From the NCBI GenBank assembly GCA_040902585.1, contig JBBDXA010000242.1:1-12059 (forward strand): DNA of 12,059 nt, read 5' to 3'. The notes beneath the pieces were generated by a model, which was given only the letters and a program-made list of their open reading frames with translations, was not told the DNA's origin and made no database searches. Both the position numbers and the translations under genes were made by a program. Shown piece after piece: positions 1-6,961 of the stretch (the first letter of the stretch is position 1; each line of letters opens with the position of its first letter). This DNA is from JBBDXA01 sp040902585 (lineage in GTDB: Bacteria; Planctomycetota; Phycisphaerae; Phycisphaerales; Phycisphaeraceae).

Positions 1-1012
1 CTCGGTGGAAGATCTGAATGATGGGGACGCCGCGCTCGGCGAGGCGGCGGGCGTTGAGGGCGCAGGCGGCGAAGGTGCCGGGCTTCTTGGCGTCGGGGCC
101 GTAGAGGTTGAAAGTGGCTTCGGTTTCCTTGGAGAGGTCCATCAGTTCGGGGACGGAGGCCTGCATGCGGTAGGCCATTTCGTGCTGCTTGATGCGGGCG
201 AGGATTTCCGGATCGCCGAAGCGTTCGTGCTGAGCCTGGTTGATGGCGGCAAGTGCATCGAGCTGAGCCCGGCGATCCTCGCGGGTGACGCCCGCCGGGT
301 TGGCGAGGTAAAGCACCGCATCGCCCTGGCTGCGGAGGAGCACGCCCTGATGGTCGGCTGGAAGAAAACCGGTGCCCCAGAGGCGGGCGAAGAGGGATTG
401 CTCGGCGTGGCGCGATTGGGCGTGCATGACGATGTAGGCGGGGAGATTTTGATTCGTGCTGCCGAGACCGTAACTGAGCCACGCGCCGAGGCTGGGCCGG
501 CCGGGCACCTGGCTGCCGGTTTGAATGTAGGTAATGGCCGGGTCGTGGTTGATCGCTTCGGTGAAGGTTGAATGGATCACACACAATTCTTTGGCGACCT
601 TGGCGGTATGCGGGAGTAATTCGCTTACATACACACCGTCCTGATTGTTGTCGTGTTTGGTGAACTTGTATTTGGAGGGGCAGACGGGGAGTGTTTTCTG
701 GCCGGCGGTCATGCCGGTGATGCGCTGGCCGTCGCGGATAGCTTCGGGGAGAGGTTGGCCGAAGAGGTCGATCATTTTGGGTTTGTAGTCCCACATATCG
801 TGATGGCTGGGGCCGCCGGACATGAAGAGATAGATGACGCGTTTGGCTTTGGCTTTGTGGTGCAGGCCGATTTGAGGGGCCGCGCCATTAGCAGCAAGCA
901 AGCCGGTGCCCGCGAAGAGCTGCGCCATCGCGGCGGTGCCGACGCCGAGGGCGGCGCGGCCGAAGAGCTGGCGGCGGGTGAGGTTGAGGTCGTATTCTCG
1001 GAGGGGGTTCAT
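1..1012 (-). CDS. DUF1501 family protein with Tat signal, 3' end cut by window edge
   Basis: This is the first 337 codons of a DUF1501 protein, a family in the alkaline phosphatase/sulfatase superfamily that is abundant in planctomycetes and usually exported; its substrate is unknown. The start ATG at 1012 has GAGGAAAC just upstream. The N-terminus carries a twin-arginine signal: LTRRQLFGRAALG at residues 11-23, followed by a small hydrophobic stretch to about residue 40. The segment YLFMSGGPSHHDMWDYKPK near residues 60-80 is the family hallmark and probably holds metal-site residues. Further family-like blocks are INHDPAITYIQTGSQVPGRP and LPAYIVM. The open frame runs off the left edge, so the C-terminus is unseen. 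It follows the PSD1/DUF1553 gene on the same strand after 160 bp, the usual planctomycete pairing, which suggests a shared role at the cell envelope. The family call is firm; the function is unknown. Confidence 0.93.
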   Translation of the reverse strand, partial: MNPLREYDLNLTRRQLFGRAALGVGTAAMAQLFAGTGLLAANGAAPQIGLHHKAKAKRVIYLFMSGGPSHHDMWDYKPKMIDLFGQPLPEAIRDGQRITGMTAGQKTLPVCPSKYKFTKHDNNQDGVYVSELLPHTAKVAKELCVIHSTFTEAINHDPAITYIQTGSQVPGRPSLGAWLSYGLGSTNQNLPAYIVMHAQSRHAEQSLFARLWGTGFLPADHQGVLLRSQGDAVLYLANPAGVTREDRRAQLDALAAINQAQHERFGDPEILARIKQHEMAYRMQASVPELMDLSKETEATFNLYGPDAKKPGTFAACALNARRLAERGVPIIQIFHR

Positions 1013-1033
1013 AGGTTTCCTCGAAATAGGTTG

Positions 1034-1166
1034 ACCACGGATGGCACGGATGGCACGGATGGGGTTATGAGGAAAGCAGGAAGGCAGGAAAAGATTGATT
1101 CACCACTTGGTTTCCTGGTTTTCTCATTAATTGTTCTCTATCAGTGCTATCCGTGCTATCCGTGGT
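1034..1166. repeat. Imperfect palindrome with 9-bp units (ACCACGGAT element A)
   Basis: Outer arms at 1034-1060 and 1140-1166 are inverted copies matching at 24 of 27 positions. Each arm is built from 9-bp units (ACGGATGGC on the left, TCCGTGCTA on the right). Inner arms at about 1065-1085 and 1109-1130 also pair imperfectly (TGAGGAAAGCAGGAAGG against a similar inverted copy). The element fills most of the 160-bp gap between the PSD1/DUF1553 gene and the DUF1501 gene, its right end lying 6 bp from the PSD1 stop. There is no U-tract, so it does not look like a standard terminator. No coding role is seen. Confidence 0.85.
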
Positions 1167-1172
1167 AAATAC

Positions 1173-3593
1173 TTAATACAACAGAATCGCCACATCACTG
1201 GCAAGGATCGTCGTCGTCACCTGCGTCCACGCCGCGACTTCGATGGCGTCGAGCTTTTCATCGCGCTTCGCTTCGCCGATCGCGAGCAGTGCGGTGGCGT
1301 CGTTTTTTGCGTTGGTGAAGCGCTCGCGAGCGCTCTTAATGAGTGATGCGCACACGCGCGACTCCAATTCCGTCGGCGCCCGGCTCGCCAGCAATGTAAA
1401 TAGCAATTCAACACGCTTCGCATCGCTGTCCGCCTCGCGCACCAGGCGCTCGGCGAGTTTGCGGGCCATCTCCACGCGCTGCGTTTCATTCAGCAAGCCC
1501 AGTGACTGCACCGGTGTACTCGTACGCGATCGGCGAATGCAACTCGCTTCCCGGCTCGGGGCATCAAACAGTGTCAACATCGGGTGCGGGCTGGTGCGCT
1601 TCCAGTACACGTACAAACTCCGGCGGTAGAGCTTGGCACCGTGGTCCTGAATGTAACTCTTCGTGTTGCTGGCCGGATGCATGAGGGCTTCCCACAGGCC
1701 GGCGGGCTGGTAGGGTTTGATGCCGTCGCCGCCCATGTCCGGCTCCAACATCCCGGCAGCCCACAGGCCCAGGTCGCGAATGACTTCGGCATCGAGGCGG
1801 TAGCCGGGGCCGCGCGCGAGCAGGCGGTTTTCCGGATCGGTGATGTCTTGCCGGCGGGCTGCGCTTTGCTTGAAGGTGCGACTGGTGACCATGAGGCGAA
1901 GCATGTGCTTCTGGTCCCACTTGCTGTCGTGCAGTTCCATCGCGAGCCAGTCGAGCAGCAAGGGATGCGTAGGCTGCTGACCCTGGAGGCCGAAGTCTTC
2001 GGGGGTTCGCACGAGGCCGTCGCCAAAGGCGCGGAGCCAGAGTTGGTTGACGAGGACGCGGGCGGTGAGCGGATGATCGCGCGCGGTGAGCCACTGCGAA
2101 AGGCCAAGACGATTTGTCGGGGCGGCCTTGGGCAGCGCGCCCATAATGGCCGGCACCGCGGGCTTGAGCGGCTCGCCATCGGGCAGGTCATATTCGCCGC
2201 GCTTGAGCAGGCGGGTTTCGCGCGGGCTCGGCAATTCCTTGGCGACGAGTGTGGTGGTGAAATCCTTTTCAAGTTCCGCGATTTTCTGCGCGAGCGCGAC
2301 CGCATCGGCATGCTGCGCAAAGTTTTTCAGCGGCCCCTTCGCATCGGCGAGCAGTTTGAGCTTCCCGTCGCTGTCTAGGCTCGCCCAGTTCTTCGCCTGC
2401 ACAAGGGCCGCGGTGCTGGCGCTCTTCAAGAGCTTGTCGCGTGCCGCTTCGACTTCGAGCCACTGCGTCCACGCCTGCTGCGTCGCCGGGGCTTTGATGA
2501 CGGGGGCGTAGTCGTACTTGTTGCCATCGAGCGGGCTCTCGGCTGTGTTGTTGAAAAAGGCCAGCAGCTCGTAGTACTCGGTCTGCTGAATCGGATCGTA
2601 CTTATGCGTGTGGCAGCGCGAGCAGATGAAGGTCATGCCCAGAAGAACGGTGCCGATCGTCTCAACGCGATCGAAATTGTTCTTCGCCTGGAATTCGGCG
2701 GGGATCGCGCCGCCCTCGGCGGTGGTCGGGTTCATGCGCACGAACCCGGTGGCCACGAGCTGCGCCAACGTCGGGTCGGGCAGCATATCGCCGGCAAGCT
2801 GCCAGGTAAGAAAGACGTCGAGCGGCAGGTTCTCGTTAAACGCCCGGACGACCCAGTCGCGATAAGGAAAGATGCCGCGCTTGTTGTCCAGGTGCAGGCC
2901 GTGCGTGTCGCCGTAGCGAACTGCATCGAGCCAGTAGCGGGCCTGATGCTCGCCGAAGCGCGGGCTGGTGAGAAGCGTATCTATATAGTGTTCGTAGGCA
3001 TCGGGGCGTTTATCATCGAGGAAGGCTTTGAGCTGTGATAGTTCTGGTGGAAGGCCGGTGAGCGTAAGGGCGGCGCGGCGGGCTAGCGTCGAACGATCGG
3101 CCTCCGGCGCGAAGGGGACGTTCTTCTCCTTCAATCGCGCGAGCACGAAGGCATCGGTCGGATTCTTCTCGCCGCTTCCCACGGCTGGCAACGTGGGTTT
3201 CCTGGGCGCCACAAACGCCCAGTGCCTTTCATACTTGCCGCCCTGGCGGACCCAGCGGTCGAGAACGGCCCGCTCGGCGTCCGTGAGTTTCTTTTCCGCC
3301 TTCTTCGGCGGCATGGGATCGTCCTTCGAATGAATGCGGACAAGGATTTCACTCTTGGCCGGATCCTTCGGATCGATCGCGCGGGTGTCGCCGTCGAGCA
3401 GTCGCGTCGCGGCTTCGAAGGAATCGAGACGGAGGAGATCCTTCTTCTGCGTGTCGGGGCCGTGACAGACGAAGCACTTGTCCGAAAGGATCGGCAGCAC
3501 GTCGCGGGAAAAGTCCAGCGGCTGCTCCGCGGCGAAGGCGGGGCGAGCGAGAAAGGCGACAAGGAGGAACAGTCGGTGACTCATGGTTTTCAT
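1173..3593 (-). CDS. PSD1 / DUF1549 / DUF1553 cytochrome-like secreted protein
   Basis: An 806-residue exported protein of the large planctomycete family that combines a PSD1-type cytochrome c domain with DUF1549 and DUF1553. Residues 1-21 form a signal peptide (hydrophobic FLLVAFLA, then ARPAFA). A heme c motif CFVCH lies at 40-44 in the context ILSDKCFVCHGPD, and the distal MPP motif at 93-95 is a likely Met ligand. DUF1549 spans roughly 145-350 and contains a second CxxCH, CSRCH at 324-328, followed by THKYDP. DUF1553 spans roughly 495-755 (NRLGLSQWL, HPLTARVLVNQLW, TPEDFGLQGQQPTHP). Length is at the short end of the family. The molecular function is not established; a redox or carbohydrate-related role with the neighbouring DUF1501 protein has only been inferred for the family. 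The start is uncertain between Met1 and Met4, as neither has a strong ribosome site. Confidence 0.94.
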   Translation of the reverse strand: MKTMSHRLFLLVAFLARPAFAAEQPLDFSRDVLPILSDKCFVCHGPDTQKKDLLRLDSFEAATRLLDGDTRAIDPKDPAKSEILVRIHSKDDPMPPKKAEKKLTDAERAVLDRWVRQGGKYERHWAFVAPRKPTLPAVGSGEKNPTDAFVLARLKEKNVPFAPEADRSTLARRAALTLTGLPPELSQLKAFLDDKRPDAYEHYIDTLLTSPRFGEHQARYWLDAVRYGDTHGLHLDNKRGIFPYRDWVVRAFNENLPLDVFLTWQLAGDMLPDPTLAQLVATGFVRMNPTTAEGGAIPAEFQAKNNFDRVETIGTVLLGMTFICSRCHTHKYDPIQQTEYYELLAFFNNTAESPLDGNKYDYAPVIKAPATQQAWTQWLEVEAARDKLLKSASTAALVQAKNWASLDSDGKLKLLADAKGPLKNFAQHADAVALAQKIAELEKDFTTTLVAKELPSPRETRLLKRGEYDLPDGEPLKPAVPAIMGALPKAAPTNRLGLSQWLTARDHPLTARVLVNQLWLRAFGDGLVRTPEDFGLQGQQPTHPLLLDWLAMELHDSKWDQKHMLRLMVTSRTFKQSAARRQDITDPENRLLARGPGYRLDAEVIRDLGLWAAGMLEPDMGGDGIKPYQPAGLWEALMHPASNTKSYIQDHGAKLYRRSLYVYWKRTSPHPMLTLFDAPSREASCIRRSRTSTPVQSLGLLNETQRVEMARKLAERLVREADSDAKRVELLFTLLASRAPTELESRVCASLIKSARERFTNAKNDATALLAIGEAKRDEKLDAIEVAAWTQVTTTILASDVAILLY

Positions 3594-3626
3594 TCTACGC
3601 TACGGGACTGCGTGACAAGAAGAAGA

Positions 3627-3756
3627 ACCACGGATTGCACGGAATGCATGAGTGACGCGGATGGAGAGAGCGACGTGAACGAGCCGCGATCGTAAGGGAG
3701 CGGACCGGCCTCCTGAAACCGCTTACTCACGTGCGCGGCTCGTTGCGATCCGTGGT
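3627..3756. repeat. Nested palindrome bounded by ACCACGGAT ends (element B)
   Basis: Outer ends at 3627-3639 and 3744-3756 are inverted copies (12 of 13 match) and begin with the same ACCACGGAT as the element at 1034-1166. Inside is a second palindrome with arms 3678-3703 and 3719-3744 (21 of 26 match, including an uninterrupted 11-bp AACGAGCCGCG pairing) around a 15-nt loop. The inner sequence is unrelated to the interior of the 1034 element, which suggests a composite or one element nested in another. It occupies the gap between the hpnE stop (7 bp away) and the start of the PSD1 gene. Confidence 0.82.
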
Positions 3757-3762
3757 CAAATC

Positions 3763-5442
3763 TCAGCCGTTGATCAGCCGATACATCGCCTCGGCTTCGA
3801 GATCGGGCACGAGCGGCTCGACGCCTTCGCAGCCTGCTTCGCGCAGGAGGGCGGCGGCGGCGAGATAGCCGCTGCGGACCGCGCCTTCCATCGTCGCGGG
3901 CCAACCGGACTGACACCAGTCGCCGGCGAGATAGAGATTGCCGATCGCGCCGGTGGCGGCCGGACGGAAGGCATCGACCCCGGGGCGCGGGCTGAAGGTG
4001 GCGCGCTTTTCCTTGACGACACGGGCATGAACGAGCTTCGCATCGCGGGCATCGGGCAGAGCGCGGCGAACTTCGGAGACGATGAGTTCGATGATGCGGT
4101 CGGCGGGTTGATCGACGAGATCGTAGGCGGCGGAGATGACGCCGTGCAGATGTTGGGAGGGGATCCACCCACGGGAGTGGGTGGGCTTTCGCCCTTCTGT
4201 CTCCTGACTCCTGTCTCCTGACTCCTGACTCCTGTCTCCTGACTCCTGACTCCTGTCTCCTGACTCCTGTTCCATTCCCTTATTGAAAATCCACTGCAAC
4301 GGACTGCGCATCAACACCAGATGCGGCAGCGTCATCACCGGCTTATCGTTCGCACATTCAAACCACAGATGAATGCCCAGGATGGGACTTGTCGTGAAAC
4401 GATCGATGCGACGCAGGCGGGTGTCAGCCTTGAACATCTCCGGCCCGCAGACTTTCGCGAGGCGGTCGTGCGGCAGGGCGCTCACGAAATCATCCGCTTC
4501 GAGCCTTTCTCCATCGGCGATGAGCGCGGTGACCTGACCGTTTTCATAGATGAATTCCTCCGCGCTGGTGGAGAGCATCACCTTGCCGCCAGCGCGGGTG
4601 ATGGCCTGCTCAGCCGCGTCGTAGAGACGCACCAGCGGCACGCGCGACAGGCCCATCACGTAAGCATCGCTGCTGCGGAGAAAACCATCCTGAAACACGT
4701 GGATCGCATAGTCGGCAGCACACTGCTGCGGCAGTTCATTCAGGGCGCTGATGACGACAGGGGCCCAGAACTTGTCGATCGCGCCCTTCGTCTGACCGTG
4801 ATCGGTGAGCCAGTCGGCGAAGCTCTGCTGATGGACAGCTCGGCGATTGCGTTCACTCAAACGCATGAGGGCGAACATGCCGCGCGAGATGGCGAGCTTT
4901 TCCAGGAGCGTGAGCGATTTGAAGGCCATGAGCGAGCGGGTCATGTGCAGCGGCGCGGGCAGGTCGTCGGCTTCGAGGATGTCGACGGGAAGAGAGGGCC
5001 AAGGGCCAGGGGCCAAGGGCCGGGGGGATTGCGGATTGCGGATTGCGGATTGCGAATCGGACTGCCGACTGCCGGCTGCTCCTGCTTCCTCTTCCCCGCC
5101 TTGGCCCCTGGCCCCTGGCCCTTGGCCCTCTCCTCCTCCCAGGTCCATGAAATACAGCGTGCGGTGCCACTGAATCGCGTCCTGCACGTCTAATCGTTTG
5201 TATAGATCGATGAGGTTCGTGCAGCAGCCCATGAGGACGTGCTGACAGTTGTCGAGGGTCCGGCCGGATTGCGGATCGGTGAAGCTGGTGGCTCGGCCGC
5301 CGAGGCGATTGCGGGTTTCGACCAGCGTGACCTGCATGCCGCGACCGGCGAGGCGCACAGCCGCGGCGATGCCCGCGAGGCCGCCGCCGACGACGATGAC
5401 CCGGCGGGCGTGAATAGCGGAGTTTGAAGTCGAAGCGTTCAT
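3763..5442 (-). CDS. hpnE: Hydroxysqualene dehydroxylase HpnE with two in-frame repeat insertions
   Basis: FAD-dependent enzyme of the amine oxidase/phytoene desaturase superfamily; HpnE reduces hydroxysqualene to squalene, the last step of the HpnCDE route. The N-terminus shows the dinucleotide-binding fold VIVVGGGLAGIAAAVRLAGRG (15-35) with the acidic residue in VETRNRLGGRATSF (41-54). The C-terminal FAD-binding block is NLYLAGDWCQSGWPATMEGAVRSGYLAA (502-529). The 559 residues exceed the usual length of about 420-470 for HpnE. The excess is explained by two low-complexity segments at about 102-151 and 391-429, encoded by repeat elements. The ATG at 5442 is preferred: an upstream in-frame GTG at 5469 adds only nine residues and leads toward the palindrome at 5478-5577. 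No clear Shine-Dalgarno is seen. It lies last in the hpn cluster, separated from the secreted protein gene by 141 bp. The identity is secure; activity with the insertions is an inference. Confidence 0.93.
   Translation of the reverse strand: MNASTSNSAIHARRVIVVGGGLAGIAAAVRLAGRGMQVTLVETRNRLGGRATSFTDPQSGRTLDNCQHVLMGCCTNLIDLYKRLDVQDAIQWHRTLYFMDLGGGEGQGPGARGQGGEEEAGAAGSRQSDSQSAIRNPQSPRPLAPGPWPSLPVDILEADDLPAPLHMTRSLMAFKSLTLLEKLAISRGMFALMRLSERNRRAVHQQSFADWLTDHGQTKGAIDKFWAPVVISALNELPQQCAADYAIHVFQDGFLRSSDAYVMGLSRVPLVRLYDAAEQAITRAGGKVMLSTSAEEFIYENGQVTALIADGERLEADDFVSALPHDRLAKVCGPEMFKADTRLRRIDRFTTSPILGIHLWFECANDKPVMTLPHLVLMRSPLQWIFNKGMEQESGDRSQESGDRSQESGDRSQETEGRKPTHSRGWIPSQHLHGVISAAYDLVDQPADRIIELIVSEVRRALPDARDAKLVHARVVKEKRATFSPRPGVDAFRPAATGAIGNLYLAGDWCQSGWPATMEGAVRSGYLAAAALLREAGCEGVEPLVPDLEAEAMYRLING
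4156..4272. repeat. In-frame insertion in hpnE: hairpins plus 7-bp tandem array (element C)
   Basis: The segment 4197-4269 is ten tandem copies of a 7-bp unit, CTCCTGA or CTCCTGT (read in phase as ACTCCTG/TCTCCTG), plus a partial copy. Because 3 x 7 = 21, the minus-strand frame reads as a 7-residue repeat, QESGDRS, three times. Next to it are two perfect hairpins: CCACCCAC/GTGGGTGG at 4165-4184 with a 4-nt loop, and GGGC/GCCC at 4183-4194, which on the hpnE mRNA carries a GAAA loop. Together they encode about residues 391-429 of HpnE, between FNKGM and QHLHG, a place where HpnE proteins normally run on without such a segment. Confidence 0.85.
4990..5139. repeat. In-frame insertion in hpnE with 24-bp perfect terminal inverted repeats (element D)
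   Basis: Arms 4992-5015 and 5109-5132 are perfect 24-bp inverted repeats made of 7-bp units (GAGGGCC, AAGGGCC, AGGGGCC on one side; GGCCCCT, GGCCCTT on the other). Between them are four exact tandem GATTGCG units (5027-5054) and two ACTGCCG units (5061-5074). The element encodes about residues 102-151 of HpnE, a Gly/Pro/Gln/Ser-rich stretch with QSAIRNPQS. It splits the block that normally runs from LYFMD to EADDLPAPLH. It contains no protein gene of its own. Confidence 0.88.
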
Positions 5443-5477
5443 GAAGGGCCACAGTCTAGCGAGATGCACATGGAGGC

Positions 5478-5577
5478 GGGTGCCACGGGTCGGGGAGGTC
5501 TGCCGACGAGACCCGTGCGAATCACCATTGGCATCCGCACGGGTCTGCTCGGCGGCCCTCGCCGACCCGTGGCACCC
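5478..5577. repeat. 100-nt near-perfect palindrome upstream of hpnE (element E)
   Basis: Arms 5478-5519 and 5536-5577, 42 nt each, match at about 37 positions around a 16-nt loop. The outer part (GGGTGCCACGGGTCGG) matches at 20 of 21 positions and the inner part (GCCGACGAGACCCGTGCG) at 16 of 18. The element starts 6 bp after the stop of the secreted-protein gene and ends 35 bp before the hpnE ATG, so it lies in the hpnE leader if the cluster is cotranscribed. No U-tract follows, so a simple intrinsic terminator is unlikely. Confidence 0.88.
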
Positions 5578-5583
5578 ACCGCA

Positions 5584-6948
5584 TCACCGCTGCACATCCA
5601 ACACATTCGCATGCGTCAGCTTCAACTCATCCCCCACCAGCACGAACTCCAACAGGAGCTCCCGCGCGAAGACCGGCTCCTTGCCCGCCGGCGCGAGGTT
5701 GATCTTCAGACGCGTCCGCACCTTGTTCGAAGTGCCCGTCGATTCGTGATAGCGGATGTCGCCCTCCGCCAGCTTGAAGCGCGTCAGCTTCAATGCCAGT
5801 TCCACATCATAATCCGGTGCCGCCAGCCGCTTGAGCGCATTGGTATCGCGCTTGACCAGCGCTTCGACCACCTTCGTCGATAATTCGCGCGTGTCCGGGC
5901 GCAGGCCTTCGACCCGCGACTCGGGATCCTTATGCACCAGCAGCCAGCCCCAGGGCTTGCCGTTCTGCTGGTCGTACATTTCATACACGCCTTCGCCGCG
6001 CGGCATGTCCACCGTGATCTGCTTCTTGGTGACGATCGGCGTATCGACATCCGCCGCGCGGAAGTGATGCAGCGTCGCCACATCAAACGCCACGTGCAGT
6101 CGCTGCTGCGGACGCACCAGCACATACACCGGCGGATCATCGTGACCCGTGAATTTGATCGTCTGCCCCGAAGGCGTGAAAAATTTCAGCTCCGACGCGG
6201 GGTACTTCATACTCAGCCAGAATGAAGCAAGCTCCGCCTTCATCTTGCCTGAGGCGGATTCGATCTCGGCGGCGAGATCCTTCTTCGAGAGCACGCCGCG
6301 CTGGGCGTAGAACATGACGATCTTCAGCCTGACCCCCGGCTCGGCGGCGGCGATCATGCGCTTGACCGTGTCATCGTCGATCGCCTTGGCCACGCGAGAA
6401 CGGTTGATCTTCAGCGTCAGAGGCTGACTGACGAAGGTCTGGTACAGCTCGGGAAACTGCGACTTGGTCACCTCTTCGCCCGCGGCCCTGGCGGGTGACT
6501 CGATCGTCGCGCTGATGCGGAACGAGCCGTCGGCGAACAGCCGGTAGACGTCATCGGACTTCGCGAGCAGGGCGCGAAAGGCGGGGTCCATGCGAATGAT
6601 GAAAGGCAGCTCGAACCGCCGCCCGACGCCGAATGTCGGCAGCACCGTGGTGCGCCATTTCACTTCCAGCGGCACCGCCGCCATATCCGATGGAAACACG
6701 ATATTGAGCTGCGGCCCGTTGAAGCGAATCGCGTCGTAGGCCGTGTTGAACTTGTCGCGCACCTCGTCGAGCTGAAAGATCAGCCGGCCTTCGATGATCT
6801 CCTCCGCGCCCAGCTCGGTGCGGTCCAGCTTCAGTTCGAGCGAACCGCGCCCGCCGTTACTGATGGTCTTCACATCCGCCGCAGCCGAGGCGGTGATCGC
6901 GAGCAGGAGGATGACGATGTGCATGGATCGAGGCATGAATCGAGGCAT
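5584..6948 (-). CDS. Secreted protein of unknown function inside the hpn cluster
   Basis: I do not recognise this 454-residue protein. Residues 1-24 form a clear signal peptide: basic PRFMPRSMH, hydrophobic IVILLLAIT, then ASAAA before Asp25, so the product is probably periplasmic or exported. No lipobox cysteine, further membrane helix or catalytic motif stands out. The part at about 32-180 reads as beta-rich (SLELKLDRTELGAEEIIEGRLIF), possibly an Ig-like fold. The last ~100 residues (STKVVEALVKRDTNALKRLAAPDYD onward) could be an NTF2/SnoaL-like domain; both are guesses from residue pattern. The start at Met1 is supported by AGGGAG seven bases upstream, which overlaps the hpnD stop. The 11-nt spacing from hpnD suggests translational coupling and a link to squalene or hopanoid use, but it may be a bystander. 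Confidence 0.85.
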   Translation of the reverse strand: MPRFMPRSMHIVILLLAITASAAADVKTISNGGRGSLELKLDRTELGAEEIIEGRLIFQLDEVRDKFNTAYDAIRFNGPQLNIVFPSDMAAVPLEVKWRTTVLPTFGVGRRFELPFIIRMDPAFRALLAKSDDVYRLFADGSFRISATIESPARAAGEEVTKSQFPELYQTFVSQPLTLKINRSRVAKAIDDDTVKRMIAAAEPGVRLKIVMFYAQRGVLSKKDLAAEIESASGKMKAELASFWLSMKYPASELKFFTPSGQTIKFTGHDDPPVYVLVRPQQRLHVAFDVATLHHFRAADVDTPIVTKKQITVDMPRGEGVYEMYDQQNGKPWGWLLVHKDPESRVEGLRPDTRELSTKVVEALVKRDTNALKRLAAPDYDVELALKLTRFKLAEGDIRYHESTGTSNKVRTRLKINLAPAGKEPVFARELLLEFVLVGDELKLTHANVLDVQR

Positions 6949-6955
6949 GGGGTCG

Positions 6956-6961
6956 CTCCCT
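6956..6961 (-). promoter_or_regulatory. Ribosome binding site of the secreted-protein gene
   Basis: AGGGAG on the minus strand, seven bases before the ATG at 6948. It overlaps the TAG stop of hpnD (6960-6962). This decides in favour of the first of three candidate Met codons (residues 1, 5, 9) and suggests coupled translation with hpnD. Confidence 0.6.

Noticed and set aside
1131..1346. Small plus-strand open frame starting in the 1034 repeat
   Set aside because: It merges repeat sequence with antisense of the PSD1/DUF1553 C-terminus, with no independent evidence of coding.
5027..5074. CRISPR-like direct repeats
   Set aside because: Units are 7 bp in direct tandem without spacers, and no cas gene is near.
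4321..5193. Plus-strand open frame inside hpnE
   Set aside because: Antisense to HpnE motifs; its low-complexity C-terminus is only the repeat read backwards.
5443..5469. GTG at 5469 as the hpnE start
   Set aside because: It adds nine residues before the usual N-terminus with no ribosome site; the ATG at 5442 is closer to the family's start.
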